DNA of 37,255 bases from Achromobacter sp. Bel (GCF_012928505.1 NZ_JABBJN010000056.1:1-37255); one strand, 5' to 3'; shown: positions 25,725 to 34,752, numbered from the stretch's first letter. Made by a program: numbers and translations. Notes: generated by a model from the letters alone, not told the origin.

Positions 25725-26576
25725 TCATTGCGTGGCCCCCGCGCCGCGTCGCATCACGCCGGGGCGGCGCAATTCCGTGTGGCCGAAGTCCATCAGCTTC
25801 CAGCGTCCGCCCCATGTGAGCCCGACGCGTTCGGCGGTCTGCCCAAACAGCTCGTAGCCGCGCATGGCCCAGGGGTCTTTCTCGGACACGACGACCTTGC
25901 CGTCGCGCAGGAATGCGCTGTCCGCGGCCAGGCCATACTGGTGGTAGCTCTGGTAGGCGCCGGCGTTGGTCACATGCGATCCCTTGGCCGCCAGTTCGGT
26001 CTGCCGCTCCGGGCTGCGATAGCCTTCGATCAGCACCATTTCATAGCCGTGCTCTTCACGCATCACGCGATACGCGGCCAACAGGCGTTGACGGTAATCG
26101 GCATCCAGCAGGTTCCAGTCGCGGCTGGCGCCGCCGAGGTTCGGACGCACCAATTCGACTTCGCGCGTGGTGAAGATTTCAGGGGGCAGCGGGGGCGGTG
26201 GAACCAGCCGCTCACCGGTCAATAACGCCTGGATTCTGGGGTCCGGACCCGCGGTTTGGTCCTCGTAAAAAAATGTGTGATTGTGTCGCATGACGAAAGC
26301 GAAAAGTGACGGAAGCAACACGACCGCCAGCACGGCGGCGATCTGCCAGCGATAGGCGGAGAACGTGCCGCCGGCCTTTCCTAAACCCGTCCGCACGCCC
26401 TGTGCGGACCCGCCCACAACCCCCGCCGCCTGACCCGCGCGATGGGCCAGCGCACGGCGTACGCCGTGCGCCAACGCGCGTACGCTGCGCGCCGTTCCCA
26501 TGCGGAAAGACGGGAAGACGAGCAGCGCGGATACGCCTATCGCAAGCAGAAAATAAAGGGGCAGCAGAAGTAGCAA
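25725..26576 (-). CDS. Membrane-anchored M15 (LAS) peptidoglycan peptidase, TagX-like
   Basis: A 283-residue protein. Two membrane helices (about 1-21 and 77-97) lie before a periplasmic peptidase domain. LAS-type zinc ligands are visible: H212 and D219 in SYHQYGLAAD and H266 in DFGH, with the conserved EGYRSPERQ segment at 184-192. Family members cut stem-peptide bonds in peptidoglycan; the Acinetobacter T6SS protein TagX has the same kind of domain and helps insert the machine through the wall. The start is TTG at 26576, supported by GAGGGA five bases upstream; the next ATG would delete the first helix. Confidence 0.85.
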   Translation of the reverse strand: MLLLLPLYFLLAIGVSALLVFPSFRMGTARSVRALAHGVRRALAHRAGQAAGVVGGSAQGVRTGLGKAGGTFSAYRWQIAAVLAVVLLPSLFAFVMRHNHTFFYEDQTAGPDPRIQALLTGERLVPPPPLPPEIFTTREVELVRPNLGGASRDWNLLDADYRQRLLAAYRVMREEHGYEMVLIEGYRSPERQTELAAKGSHVTNAGAYQSYHQYGLAADSAFLRDGKVVVSEKDPWAMRGYELFGQTAERVGLTWGGRWKLMDFGHTELRRPGVMRRGAGATQ

Positions 26577-26767
26577 CGGTATCCCTCAATCACGAAGGCG
26601 TAATCTTTTGTTCTATTTGGGATTGAGGCAAGCGCTTGGGCGTTGCAAACAGCGTCTGTGCCTTAGGAATCGTAACAAGAAGCGGTGATCAAAATGCGTG
26701 GCTCGGGTATTCTCGATCACCTTGGTTACGGGGGATCTACAGGTCCTTCGCCGACACGGGACCTCGC
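26577..26767. promoter_or_regulatory. Divergent promoter region between the tssM operon and the vgrG operon
   Basis: A 191-base gap between outward-facing genes. A perfect 7-bp inverted repeat, GGTGATC (26684-26690) and GATCACC (26715-26721), spaced by 24 bases, is the only symmetric element seen and may be chance. It is locally richer in A+T than the flanks, as expected for a promoter. Confidence 0.4.
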
Positions 26768-27655
26768 ATGGCAGAAGACGAAAAAAGATCGAGCACACCG
26801 ACCTCTATTCCAAGTTTGCTGGCCGGGCGCGCTTCCTCAGCAGAGGCGCGCGAATCGTCGCGCATTCTTGCCGCGCTGGAAGGGCGCGTGCCGGAGGCCG
26901 AGGTCAAGCATCTGGCGCCCAAGCGGCGATCCAAAGCGCCGATGCTGGTGTTGCTGCTGCTGTTGCTGAGCGTCGTGGGCGCGGGAATGTGGGCCGTGTT
27001 CGACACGCCGGCCTTGCCCGATGTGGTGGTCACCGCAGAAACGCCCGCTTCCGCGTCCAACAATTCAGAACGCTCCCAGACTGCCTTGCCCGCCGCCGCG
27101 ATGGCGCAGGCGCCCGCACCAAGCGAGCCAGAGCCGCCGGCCTCCACCGCGGCCACGATCGTGGAAGACCATCCGCTGGCGCAGCTGACGCGGGAACGCG
27201 ATCGCGAGGCGGGCGAACCTTCCAATCCGTTGTCCGCGCTGGCGGTGACGGCGGCGGCGCCCAAGCCTGCCGCCGTGCCCGCAGCGCCCCATCCCGCAAG
27301 TGCCAAGGCGCCGGGCCCCACGGTGCAGCGCGCCGAGCACGGACGTGATCCGGCGGCCACCGCCAAGGCTTCCGCCCCGCGCGGCAAGGCGGCGCCGCGC
27401 AGCGACAGCGATGCCGCGCTGCTGGCCACATTGATGTCTTACGGCTTGCCGCCGGCCTCGCCGCCAGGCACCAAGGTCTACAAGAGCGACGGCATTTTCA
27501 TACGTGAATTGCCGGGCTCGCCGTTGTCCGCGCGGCTGGCGGAATGCCGCAAGCTGGGCTTCCTGGAAAGCGAGCAATGCCGCCTGCGCGTATGCGCGGG
27601 CCACTGGGGCACCGCAGCGGAATGCCCCAATGCCCAGGCTCACACCGAGCCTTGA
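26768..27655 (+). CDS. Single-pass membrane protein with Cys-rich tail, vgrG-linked
   Basis: A 295-residue protein. Residues 1-55 are cytoplasmic and polar, 58-77 form one membrane helix, about 80-225 are a Pro/Ala-rich linker of low complexity, and the last 70 residues are a compact domain with four cysteines (in AEC, EQC, RVC and AEC). The layout resembles proteins that hold a small periplasmic domain away from the inner membrane. It lies 26 bases before vgrG and is likely co-transcribed with it. ATG at 26768 starts MAEDEK; the upstream extension is intergenic. No family recognised. Confidence 0.7.
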   Translation: MAEDEKRSSTPTSIPSLLAGRASSAEARESSRILAALEGRVPEAEVKHLAPKRRSKAPMLVLLLLLLSVVGAGMWAVFDTPALPDVVVTAETPASASNNSERSQTALPAAAMAQAPAPSEPEPPASTAATIVEDHPLAQLTRERDREAGEPSNPLSALAVTAAAPKPAAVPAAPHPASAKAPGPTVQRAEHGRDPAATAKASAPRGKAAPRSDSDAALLATLMSYGLPPASPPGTKVYKSDGIFIRELPGSPLSARLAECRKLGFLESEQCRLRVCAGHWGTAAECPNAQAHTEP

Positions 27656-27681
27656 GCGCCCTTGATGAAGGTTTTTTCGTG

Positions 27682-30555
27682 ATGGATTCGACAGCGACGA
27701 AGGGTGTGTTCAGCTCTGCCGCCCGCCTGTATCGCCTTGAGGGTGAAGGCGCGCTTGCCGCGTTGCAAGTGGAGGGCTGGGTGGCGCGGGAAGCCCTGTC
27801 CGGCGTGGCGCAGCTGCGCATCGTAGCGCTGGCCGACAATGCCGGCCTGGCGCTTCACGACATGATCTCGCGCCCCGTGACGCTGTGGACGACGCGCGCC
27901 GATGGCAGCGAGACCTCGCGCAGCGGGCTGATCCGCGAGGCCGAGCTGCTGTCCGGCGATGCGGGCCTGGCGCGCTATCGGCTGACGGTCGTGCCCTGGT
28001 TGTGGCTGGCCACGCAGCAACGCGCAAGCCGCGTGTTCGAAGACAAATCGGTGCTGGACATCGTGCGCTACGTGCTGGACAGCTACGAAGGCTACGTCAC
28101 GCGTATTGCGCCCGGCGTGGACCAGGCGCTGGCCGATCTGGCACCCCGTCCGTATGTGACGCAGTATCGCGAGACCGACTACGAATTCATCAGCCGGCTG
28201 TTGGCCGAAGCGGGATTGGGGTGGACGGTAGTCGAGGCCGCTGACGTGCCCGCGAAGCACGCGGTGCTGATTTTCACGGATAGCCGCAACCTGGACGAGG
28301 ACGCGGAATCCGCCAGCGGCGGCATTCGTTTCCATCGGACAGGCGCCACGGAAACGCGCGACACCGTGCAGGCCATCGCGCGCCGCCGCCGGCGGATTCC
28401 TGACCGCATCACGGTGCTGGGCTGGCACGCCAGCAGTAAGCGCGCCATCGCGGCCGAGGCGCTGGTCAACCCGGCGAACGGCGACGATGACGCCGCTGGA
28501 CTGGAATGGTACGAGCCGCTGGGCCACGGCAGCGTGGCCGACGAGGGCCAGGCCAGGCGCCAAGCCACCTTGGCCATGGAAGCCGTGCGGGTGCAGGCCG
28601 AGACCTTCGTCGGTCAGGGCGGCGTGCGCACCTTCCGGTCCGGCACGCGTTTCATGTTGCAAGGCATGTCGGCGCTGGGTCCCGCCAAAGAGGAAGGCTT
28701 CGAGCCCGTTTTCGCGCTGGACCGTGTCGAGCACGTCGGCATCAACAACCTGCCGCCCGAGACCCGTGCGTCGCTGGCGCAACGGCTGGGGGGACTGGAC
28801 GCGTATCTGGTGCTGGACGACGACGCTATCGCGCCGCCGGGTGTGGAGGGCGACGCCGCCTTGGCGCTGGCCCCCGACGCGGCCGTGCTGGCCAAGGCGC
28901 GCGAGGTCGGCTACGCCAACCGTTTCGACGCGGTGCGTTGTGATCGCCCGTGGCGTCCCGAGCTGCCGCAGACGCGTGGCGCGCGCCTGGCGGGCGCGCC
29001 ATCGGTCCACGGCGTGCACACAGCGGTCGTGACGGATGCGGAGGGCACCACGCAGGCCAAGGGGCAGGACGAAATACTCAGGAACCACCGTGGCGACGTG
29101 CGTGTCCGGTTCCATTGGCAAGCCGACGGCAAGGATGGCGAGGCCAAGAGCCGCTGGGTGCGTGTGGCGCAGCGGCAGTCGGGCGCGGGCATGGGCATGA
29201 GCTTTGTGCCGCGCATCGGGCAAGAAGTGCTGGTGCGCTTCCTGGACGACGATGTCGATCAGCCCGTGGTGATTGGCGCGCTATACAACGGGCGCGGCGA
29301 AGGCGGCACGCCGGCCACTCCAGGCGGACGTCCGGGCGGCCAGGTCGATACGCAGGTCTACGCCGCGGCGCGGGACGGCATGCCCAGCGCGCAGGCCAAC
29401 CTGGCGGCGGGCAACGCGCCGGCCTGGCACGGCGCGGCCGGCGGCGACGAGAACCACCGCAATGCCGCTGCGCTCACCGGCTTCAAGAGCAAGGAATTCG
29501 GCGGCTCGGGCTACAACCAGATTGTCTTTGACGATACCGACGATCAACTGCGCACGCAGATCAAGAGCACCCAAGACGCTAGCGAGCTGAACCTGGGGCA
29601 TCTTATCCATCAGGCGGGTAATTACCGCGGCGGCTTGCGCGGCCTGGGTATCGAGCTGCGCACCGACGGCTACGGCGCCGTGCGCGGCGGGGCTGGCGTG
29701 CTGCTCAGCACCTATGCCAGTGATGGCAACGCCAGCGCGGTCGGCGATGCCGCCGGCGTGCAGGCCCTGGCCAGCCAGACGGACCAGATGGCACGGTCGC
29801 TGGACGCGGTCGTGGGCGCCCATCAAGGCTTGCGGCTGGCCACGGTGCAAGGCACTAAAGGACCCGACGCCAGCGTGCCGGATACCGAGAAAGCGCCGCT
29901 GGCGGCGATGCACCGCATGGTCTCCGGCACGGTGGCGGGCGACGGCCTGGAGCCGGCGCGGGCCGACGCGTCGGCCAAGCACACGCAAGCCGCAGAGGGC
30001 AAGGTCCCGCATTCCACCGACCCGGTCGTGCTGATGGCCGCGCGGGCAGGGCTGGCGCAGATCGCCGCGCAGCACATGCAGTATGTGGCCGGCGACACAG
30101 TGCACTTTTCATCGGGCAAGGACCAGAACCTGGCCGTGATGGGTGCCTTGCGCCTGCATACGGGGCAAGGGTTGGGGATCGTCGCCGGCCTGCAGCAAGG
30201 GGGCGCCGATTCGGGGCTGGACCTGATCTCGGCGACGGGCGACGTGGATGTCCAGGCGCAGCACGACATCCTGCGCGTCCAGGCCCAGAAAGACATCACG
30301 ATCGGCAGCGCGCAGACGGCCGTCGACTATGCCGCGCCCAAACGCATCCGCATCGCGAACGCGGCGGGCGCCAGCATCGTGCTGGAAGGCGGCAACATCA
30401 CCGTGACCGCGCCGGGCCGCATCGATGTTAAGACGGGCAACAAGCAGTTTTCGGGACCGGACCGCATGCCCTATGCGTTCCCGCAGTTCACCGTTTGCAA
30501 GCAATGCGTGCTGGATGCCCATGATGGCGTGCAGTCCATCACCGACAAGGTCTGA
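27682..30555 (+). CDS. vgrG: T6SS spike protein VgrG with DUF2345 extension
   Basis: A 957-residue spike protein. Residues about 1-400 form the gp27-like base (for example YRETDYEFISRLLAEAGL), about 470-540 the gp5-like OB domain (VRVAQRQSGAGMGMSFVPRIGQEVLV), about 610-690 the Vgr repeat region with FDDT, and about 790-935 the DUF2345 beta-helix extension. A short tail follows, with C939-K-Q-C942 and the end DAHDGVQSITDKV. GTG three bases upstream of the ATG is an alternative start; AAGG serves both. No enzymatic domain is fused, so cargo probably binds through the DUF4123 adaptor encoded next. Confidence 0.94.
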   Translation: MDSTATKGVFSSAARLYRLEGEGALAALQVEGWVAREALSGVAQLRIVALADNAGLALHDMISRPVTLWTTRADGSETSRSGLIREAELLSGDAGLARYRLTVVPWLWLATQQRASRVFEDKSVLDIVRYVLDSYEGYVTRIAPGVDQALADLAPRPYVTQYRETDYEFISRLLAEAGLGWTVVEAADVPAKHAVLIFTDSRNLDEDAESASGGIRFHRTGATETRDTVQAIARRRRRIPDRITVLGWHASSKRAIAAEALVNPANGDDDAAGLEWYEPLGHGSVADEGQARRQATLAMEAVRVQAETFVGQGGVRTFRSGTRFMLQGMSALGPAKEEGFEPVFALDRVEHVGINNLPPETRASLAQRLGGLDAYLVLDDDAIAPPGVEGDAALALAPDAAVLAKAREVGYANRFDAVRCDRPWRPELPQTRGARLAGAPSVHGVHTAVVTDAEGTTQAKGQDEILRNHRGDVRVRFHWQADGKDGEAKSRWVRVAQRQSGAGMGMSFVPRIGQEVLVRFLDDDVDQPVVIGALYNGRGEGGTPATPGGRPGGQVDTQVYAAARDGMPSAQANLAAGNAPAWHGAAGGDENHRNAAALTGFKSKEFGGSGYNQIVFDDTDDQLRTQIKSTQDASELNLGHLIHQAGNYRGGLRGLGIELRTDGYGAVRGGAGVLLSTYASDGNASAVGDAAGVQALASQTDQMARSLDAVVGAHQGLRLATVQGTKGPDASVPDTEKAPLAAMHRMVSGTVAGDGLEPARADASAKHTQAAEGKVPHSTDPVVLMAARAGLAQIAAQHMQYVAGDTVHFSSGKDQNLAVMGALRLHTGQGLGIVAGLQQGGADSGLDLISATGDVDVQAQHDILRVQAQKDITIGSAQTAVDYAAPKRIRIANAAGASIVLEGGNITVTAPGRIDVKTGNKQFSGPDRMPYAFPQFTVCKQCVLDAHDGVQSITDKV

Positions 30556-30568
30556 GGTGGAGGCCGGC

Positions 30569-31543
30569 ATGGGCGGTTGGGAAGAACGGTTGAACGACAC
30601 GCTGGCGCAGGCGGAAACGCTGGCGTCCGCGGCCGGCATGGTGCCGAACACGTATCTGCTGGTGGATTTTCGGGGCCGCACGGAGCTTGCCAGGCCGGTC
30701 AAGGCCTGCGCGGATCTTAGCTATGGATCCGTTTGGGTGGGCACCGACTTGGCGGTGTACGACGAGATCGCGCCGTTGTTGATCCAGGTTGATGACCTGA
30801 GCCGTTTCGAGCTATCGCGCGGCAAGCAGGCGCCCCGGACCTCGGAGCTGCTGCGCCTGCTCGCGAAGCTGCATGAGGCCGATGGCGGCGAGTTCGCGGT
30901 GACGCACATCGTATCCGCGCGGCCGCTGGCCGATTTGATGGCCCACTACGCCTATTACGGCGAATACGGCTTGCCGGATGGGCGCGAGTATTACTTGCAT
31001 TTCTATGACAGCCGCATTCTGGACCGCGCTTTCCAAGTGTGGACGGATGAAGAGCGCGAGGATTTCCTGGCGCCAGTGCATCAGTTGCGTTATTTGCGTC
31101 GCAACGGATCCGTCGCGCAATGGACTGGGGCAGGCGACATGCGGCAGAGGGCTCGAGACTCCCGCCAGCAGGCCTTTACGCAGGGGCAACACCAGGCGCT
31201 GCTGGACATGGACTACCCGGACAAGCTGGCGGTGCAGATCCGCCGGCTCTATTTGGGTGTTTTGGGCGGCGGCCTGCGCCAGGACGCGCTCTACACGCAG
31301 GTATTGGCGCAGATGGAAAGGGCGCGATCCTATGGGATCGCCACCGAACGCGACATGCTGGACTACGTGGCGTGGGGCATTACCATTTCACCGCGTTTTG
31401 ACGAGCACGAGGCCATCGCTCCGATGCTGCGGAGGTTCAAGGAAAGCGGACCGGGGCTGTCGCAGGCGCTGGCGGACGTGCCGGACGAGGTTTGGGATGC
31501 GCTGCTGCGTGCCGAGCAGGCGCATGGCCGTGGCGCGGTATAG
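30569..31543 (+). CDS. DUF4123 T6SS adaptor/chaperone (Tap/TEC)
   Basis: A 324-residue protein. The DUF4123 domain occupies about residues 20-150, beginning TYLLVDFRGRTEL and including RPLADLMAHYAYYGEYGLPDGREYYLHFYDSRIL. Proteins of this family load a specific effector onto a partner VgrG and are encoded between the two genes, exactly as here: vgrG is 13 bases upstream and the Tle1-type gene follows after the lipoprotein. ATG at 30569 is preceded by GGTGGAGG. The C-terminal half is helical and is probably the effector-binding part. Confidence 0.88.
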   Translation: MGGWEERLNDTLAQAETLASAAGMVPNTYLLVDFRGRTELARPVKACADLSYGSVWVGTDLAVYDEIAPLLIQVDDLSRFELSRGKQAPRTSELLRLLAKLHEADGGEFAVTHIVSARPLADLMAHYAYYGEYGLPDGREYYLHFYDSRILDRAFQVWTDEEREDFLAPVHQLRYLRRNGSVAQWTGAGDMRQRARDSRQQAFTQGQHQALLDMDYPDKLAVQIRRLYLGVLGGGLRQDALYTQVLAQMERARSYGIATERDMLDYVAWGITISPRFDEHEAIAPMLRRFKESGPGLSQALADVPDEVWDALLRAEQAHGRGAV

Positions 31544-31596
31544 GCGCCGGCGCAACCTGGTGGCAAAGATCAATGCAGGTGCTTTAGGGGGATGGA

Positions 31597-32376
31597 ATGC
31601 GTAAGGGGTTGCTTGTCTTGTTGATGTGGCTGGGATTATTGGCCGGCTGCAACAGCGAACCGAACTACCAGGGATTCTCCTTCGTGACGTACAACTACAC
31701 GCCCTGGGACCTGGACCGGGTCGAAGTGAAGGACGGCAAAGGCAATTCGGCGGTCTCGGGTTCGATCGGAGCCGGCGGGGGCGAGGGCTCGGTGACATGC
31801 TGCTATACCTTGACGGGCAGCGACTTCAAGGTGGAATGGCGCGGCGCGGACGGCGAATTGGCCAGAAAGCACATGTTCGACGGCAAGTTGGAAACCGTCA
31901 TTTTCAATAAAGAAACGCCGGTCCATTTCCCGCCTGCGGAGATACCAGCGGGTGATGGACCGCTTTATCTCGAACTGCACATCTATCCCGACGAGCACAT
32001 GGAAATAGCGCTCAGCCGAAAGCTGCTGGGCCAGGTGCGAATTCCCATTGTCGATGCCACGCGCTGGTTGTATGCGCAGCACCGCGACGCATTGGGAAGC
32101 TATCGAAGCAGCGCTGAACTGCGGCGCGTGGTCGCCAAAGTCGCCAAGAGGGCGTGGGTCAAGTATCGCATCGAGGACGCCCAGGATATGCGGCAGTACA
32201 TGTTCCTGTATTTCACGGTTGCATCGAATTTCGACACGAACCCCGAGATCGCCGCGATGCTGGCCAAGCCTGGCCGCAAGCCCGGGGAGTTCGCGGTTGC
32301 CGTGCAAGGAATGCCGCAAGAGAAAATCGCGCAGCTAAAAGCGGCGGGAACGCCGCCAGGAGACAAGAATGGCTAA
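31597..32376 (+). CDS. DUF3304-like lipoprotein, candidate immunity protein
   Basis: A 259-residue lipoprotein. The signal peptide ends with the lipobox LLAGC (C18). The segment GFSFVTYNYTPWDLDRVEV followed by GAGGGEGSVTCCYTL matches the DUF3304 pattern of a YNYT-like strand, Gly run and double cysteine, then VEW. DUF3304 lipoproteins are repeatedly found beside Tle1-type phospholipases, where they act as immunity proteins in the periplasm. Its stop overlaps the effector start by eight bases (ATGGCTAA). Its last eleven residues reappear as a scar downstream of the effector. Confidence 0.82.
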   Translation: MRKGLLVLLMWLGLLAGCNSEPNYQGFSFVTYNYTPWDLDRVEVKDGKGNSAVSGSIGAGGGEGSVTCCYTLTGSDFKVEWRGADGELARKHMFDGKLETVIFNKETPVHFPPAEIPAGDGPLYLELHIYPDEHMEIALSRKLLGQVRIPIVDATRWLYAQHRDALGSYRSSAELRRVVAKVAKRAWVKYRIEDAQDMRQYMFLYFTVASNFDTNPEIAAMLAKPGRKPGEFAVAVQGMPQEKIAQLKAAGTPPGDKNG

Positions 32377-34681
32377 CCCCGACGCTGGTGAATTGTCGCC
32401 GATCGACCGCACGCCCGCCTCGGTGCTGAAGAAGATCGCCGAGAGCGAGGCCGCCTATCCCAAGGACGACTGCCAGGAGTGCGGTGCGATCGTGCGCATC
32501 GGCTTTTTCTTTGACGGGTTTGGCCGTAGCCGGGACGCCGATGGCAAGCACCCAACGTTTTATTCCAATATCAGCCGGCTCTGGGAAGCGCACTATGCGC
32601 ATGACGATGAGGACCGCCCGGTCAAGCAATATTGGTTCCGTTTCTACTATTCGGGTCTGGGGACCGAACTCAATGAGGATGCGAAGAACGACGACTTTAT
32701 CTATGGCGCCACCGTGGCGGGCGGGAAACTGCTGAGCGAAGCGGGCAAGAACGCCAAGAGTGCCGCCAAGAACATGACGCGGCTGGACGAGATCCCCGAG
32801 CACGACGCCTTGAAGCGGCTGCGCAGCGCGACGCAGAAAATGATCAAGGAGGGCTCCTTCCAGCCCATGGTGAAGGCGTATAACGACGTGGTGAAAGACG
32901 TCAAGACGCTTCCCGACAAAGTTGTGCGGATCTGGAATGCCTGGGATCCCGAACGTCTGGTCAACCGGGCCAAGGGAACCATCCGGGGGTTCTGGTCTGG
33001 ATTCAAGAAGAATCCGCTTAAGGTGGCCTGGACGGCGGGCAAGGAAGTCGTCAAGTCTACGGCGATGGAAGGGGTGCCGATCATCCGCGACAACGAGACC
33101 GTGGCCTACCTGATGGGAACGGGCGTGGATGTCCGCGTGGACGCTGCGCTGCGGCAGCTCAAGTCGGCGCATGAGGCGGTCAGCGCGGAAATGAACAACG
33201 TGCGCCGCATCGAAATTTCGGTTTTCGGAGGGGATCGGGGCGGAGTCATGGCCCGTCAGTTCGTCAACGACGTGGTCAAGAAGTACCGCCGCCGGAACGA
33301 CAAGGACCTGGTGATTCCTGGGGAAAACGGCGCACCCGAGGCCGAGATCCAGATCCGGTTCCTGGGGCTGCTGGATTCCGTGTCGTCGATCATGGATGAA
33401 AGCACCTTTCTTGGGTTCCTGCCGTTTACCGATTTGCTGAAGCAAACCCACAAAGACCGCACGCTGACCGTCCCTGCGGCGGTGCAAAAATGCGTCCATT
33501 TTGCCGCCGGCCATGAACTGCGCGCGAACCAGCGTCTGGACAGCCTGGAGAAAACCCGAGGCGAACAGTTTCTATATCCCGGCTCGAGCGGGGATGTGAC
33601 GGGCGTCAGCCCAGAGGGATCGCTCGGCGCGCGGGGGGAATTGTCCCGGGTTCCGCTACGGGACATGCTGAACTTGGCGATGTCGAACGGTGCCGCCCTC
33701 TACAGCATCGAACAGCTGTTTGATAAACGGCCCCTGACTTTCGCGAAATTCTCGATGTCGGCCGCCCTCGCGGATGGCGGAAAGAGCTACCAAATCACAG
33801 AACTGGTCGACGCCTATCGCGGTGTGGTGAAGTACGAGCCAGGCGTGGACTTTCTGCCGCACATGGAGGTTTTCCTGCGCTGGCTCGCGGTCAGATACCA
33901 AGACCCCGTCTTCAAGAGCGAACTGTCGGACCCTGCGGAAAAATGGATCCAGGATCGGGACTTCTTTACGCCGCAGCAGGCCTACGACGAAGAATTCCGC
34001 CGCGTCAGCGCGATGTCAAGAGAGGAGCGGGCCAAGCCGGAGAATACGGCTCGCCTGAAAGAACTGGAAGCCCTGAAGGATCAGCGTCGGGCAACTGCCG
34101 ACGCCAGCCGTGGCGAGCTTCCGCCCAAGCGTTTCAAGCCGTTGTGGCAACGCCTGGAAGAAGAGTATCGGGCGCTCGAGAAGGCAGAAAATGAAGAGGC
34201 CGAGCTGGAAAGATACCGGGCGGAGGTGGCCCGCACCGACCCCGAGCGCGTGCGACGCATCGAACAGGTCACCGCCATCATGAACGAGCCGGCAAGGGTG
34301 CGCGACGAGATGATCCGGCGTAATGGCGGCACGGTCGACGAGGATGCCAAGCCGAAGGATCCGCTGGCCGACATGAAGGCGCAGCGCGCCATGCAGCAAC
34401 GCTTGCTGACGGTATGGCGGGAAGCCAGCGCGGGCACTAACCCTTTGCCCGAAAAGGTCATGGCGCTGTTCGACTTCCTGGTGCACGACGCGATGCTGAG
34501 CAGCTGGCCTGATCATTTGCTGGCCAGCACATCGATGTACTTCCGGGTGCGCGACAAAGACATCTTCGGCAAGACCGACTATAAGGCCGAGGATGCGAAG
34601 ATGAAGGCGGATCTTGAAAACGTGGCGCGCACGGAGAAGATGCGCGCGAACCTGGAGGGGCTGACGCCTGCGCGCCTGTAG
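32369..34681 (+). CDS. DUF2235/Tle1-type protein lacking the nucleophile Ser
   Basis: A 770-residue protein with the Tle1 (T6SS phospholipase) layout: FFFDGFGRS (46-54) near the start, the nucleophile elbow, then FLGLLDSV with D336 and VHDAM with H706. The elbow reads F-G-G-D289-R-G-G where active members have G-x-S-R-G, so the serine is replaced by aspartate (codon GAT, 33233-33235). A charged helical insertion spans about 540-660. No signal peptide is present, as expected for T6SS cargo. Position after vgrG, DUF4123 and the DUF3304 lipoprotein supports an effector role; lipase activity is doubtful. Confidence 0.85.
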   Translation: MANPDAGELSPIDRTPASVLKKIAESEAAYPKDDCQECGAIVRIGFFFDGFGRSRDADGKHPTFYSNISRLWEAHYAHDDEDRPVKQYWFRFYYSGLGTELNEDAKNDDFIYGATVAGGKLLSEAGKNAKSAAKNMTRLDEIPEHDALKRLRSATQKMIKEGSFQPMVKAYNDVVKDVKTLPDKVVRIWNAWDPERLVNRAKGTIRGFWSGFKKNPLKVAWTAGKEVVKSTAMEGVPIIRDNETVAYLMGTGVDVRVDAALRQLKSAHEAVSAEMNNVRRIEISVFGGDRGGVMARQFVNDVVKKYRRRNDKDLVIPGENGAPEAEIQIRFLGLLDSVSSIMDESTFLGFLPFTDLLKQTHKDRTLTVPAAVQKCVHFAAGHELRANQRLDSLEKTRGEQFLYPGSSGDVTGVSPEGSLGARGELSRVPLRDMLNLAMSNGAALYSIEQLFDKRPLTFAKFSMSAALADGGKSYQITELVDAYRGVVKYEPGVDFLPHMEVFLRWLAVRYQDPVFKSELSDPAEKWIQDRDFFTPQQAYDEEFRRVSAMSREERAKPENTARLKELEALKDQRRATADASRGELPPKRFKPLWQRLEEEYRALEKAENEEAELERYRAEVARTDPERVRRIEQVTAIMNEPARVRDEMIRRNGGTVDEDAKPKDPLADMKAQRAMQQRLLTVWREASAGTNPLPEKVMALFDFLVHDAMLSSWPDHLLASTSMYFRVRDKDIFGKTDYKAEDAKMKADLENVARTEKMRANLEGLTPARL

Positions 34682-34691
34682 CGTGGGTGAC

Positions 34692-34752
34692 GTGGCCAAC
34701 CCCGACGGCGTGCATCAGGGCGGCCGGGACACCGCCGGGTGACAAGAACGGC
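34692..34752 (+). pseudogene. Scar: effector-like start fused to lipoprotein-like end
   Basis: Eleven bases after the DUF2235 stop, GTGGCCAACCCCGAC (34692-34706) matches the effector start at 32369-32383 in 13 of 15 bases. At 34720-34752 the frame reads AAGTPPGDKNG, identical to the last eleven residues of the DUF3304 lipoprotein (32341-32373); 27 of 33 bases match and all six differences are at third codon positions. Order and frame differ from the intact junction, and no complete gene is present. This looks like what remains after a second effector/lipoprotein unit was deleted. Confidence 0.7.

Noticed and set aside
27640..29223. A 527-codon minus-strand frame opposite vgrG
   Set aside because: Shadow of vgrG, whose domains are unmistakable; no ribosome site or motif supports the reverse frame.
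32213..33514. A 433-codon minus-strand frame opposite the lipoprotein/effector junction
   Set aside because: Crosses two genes with recognised families on the other strand and has the same biased composition as the other shadows.
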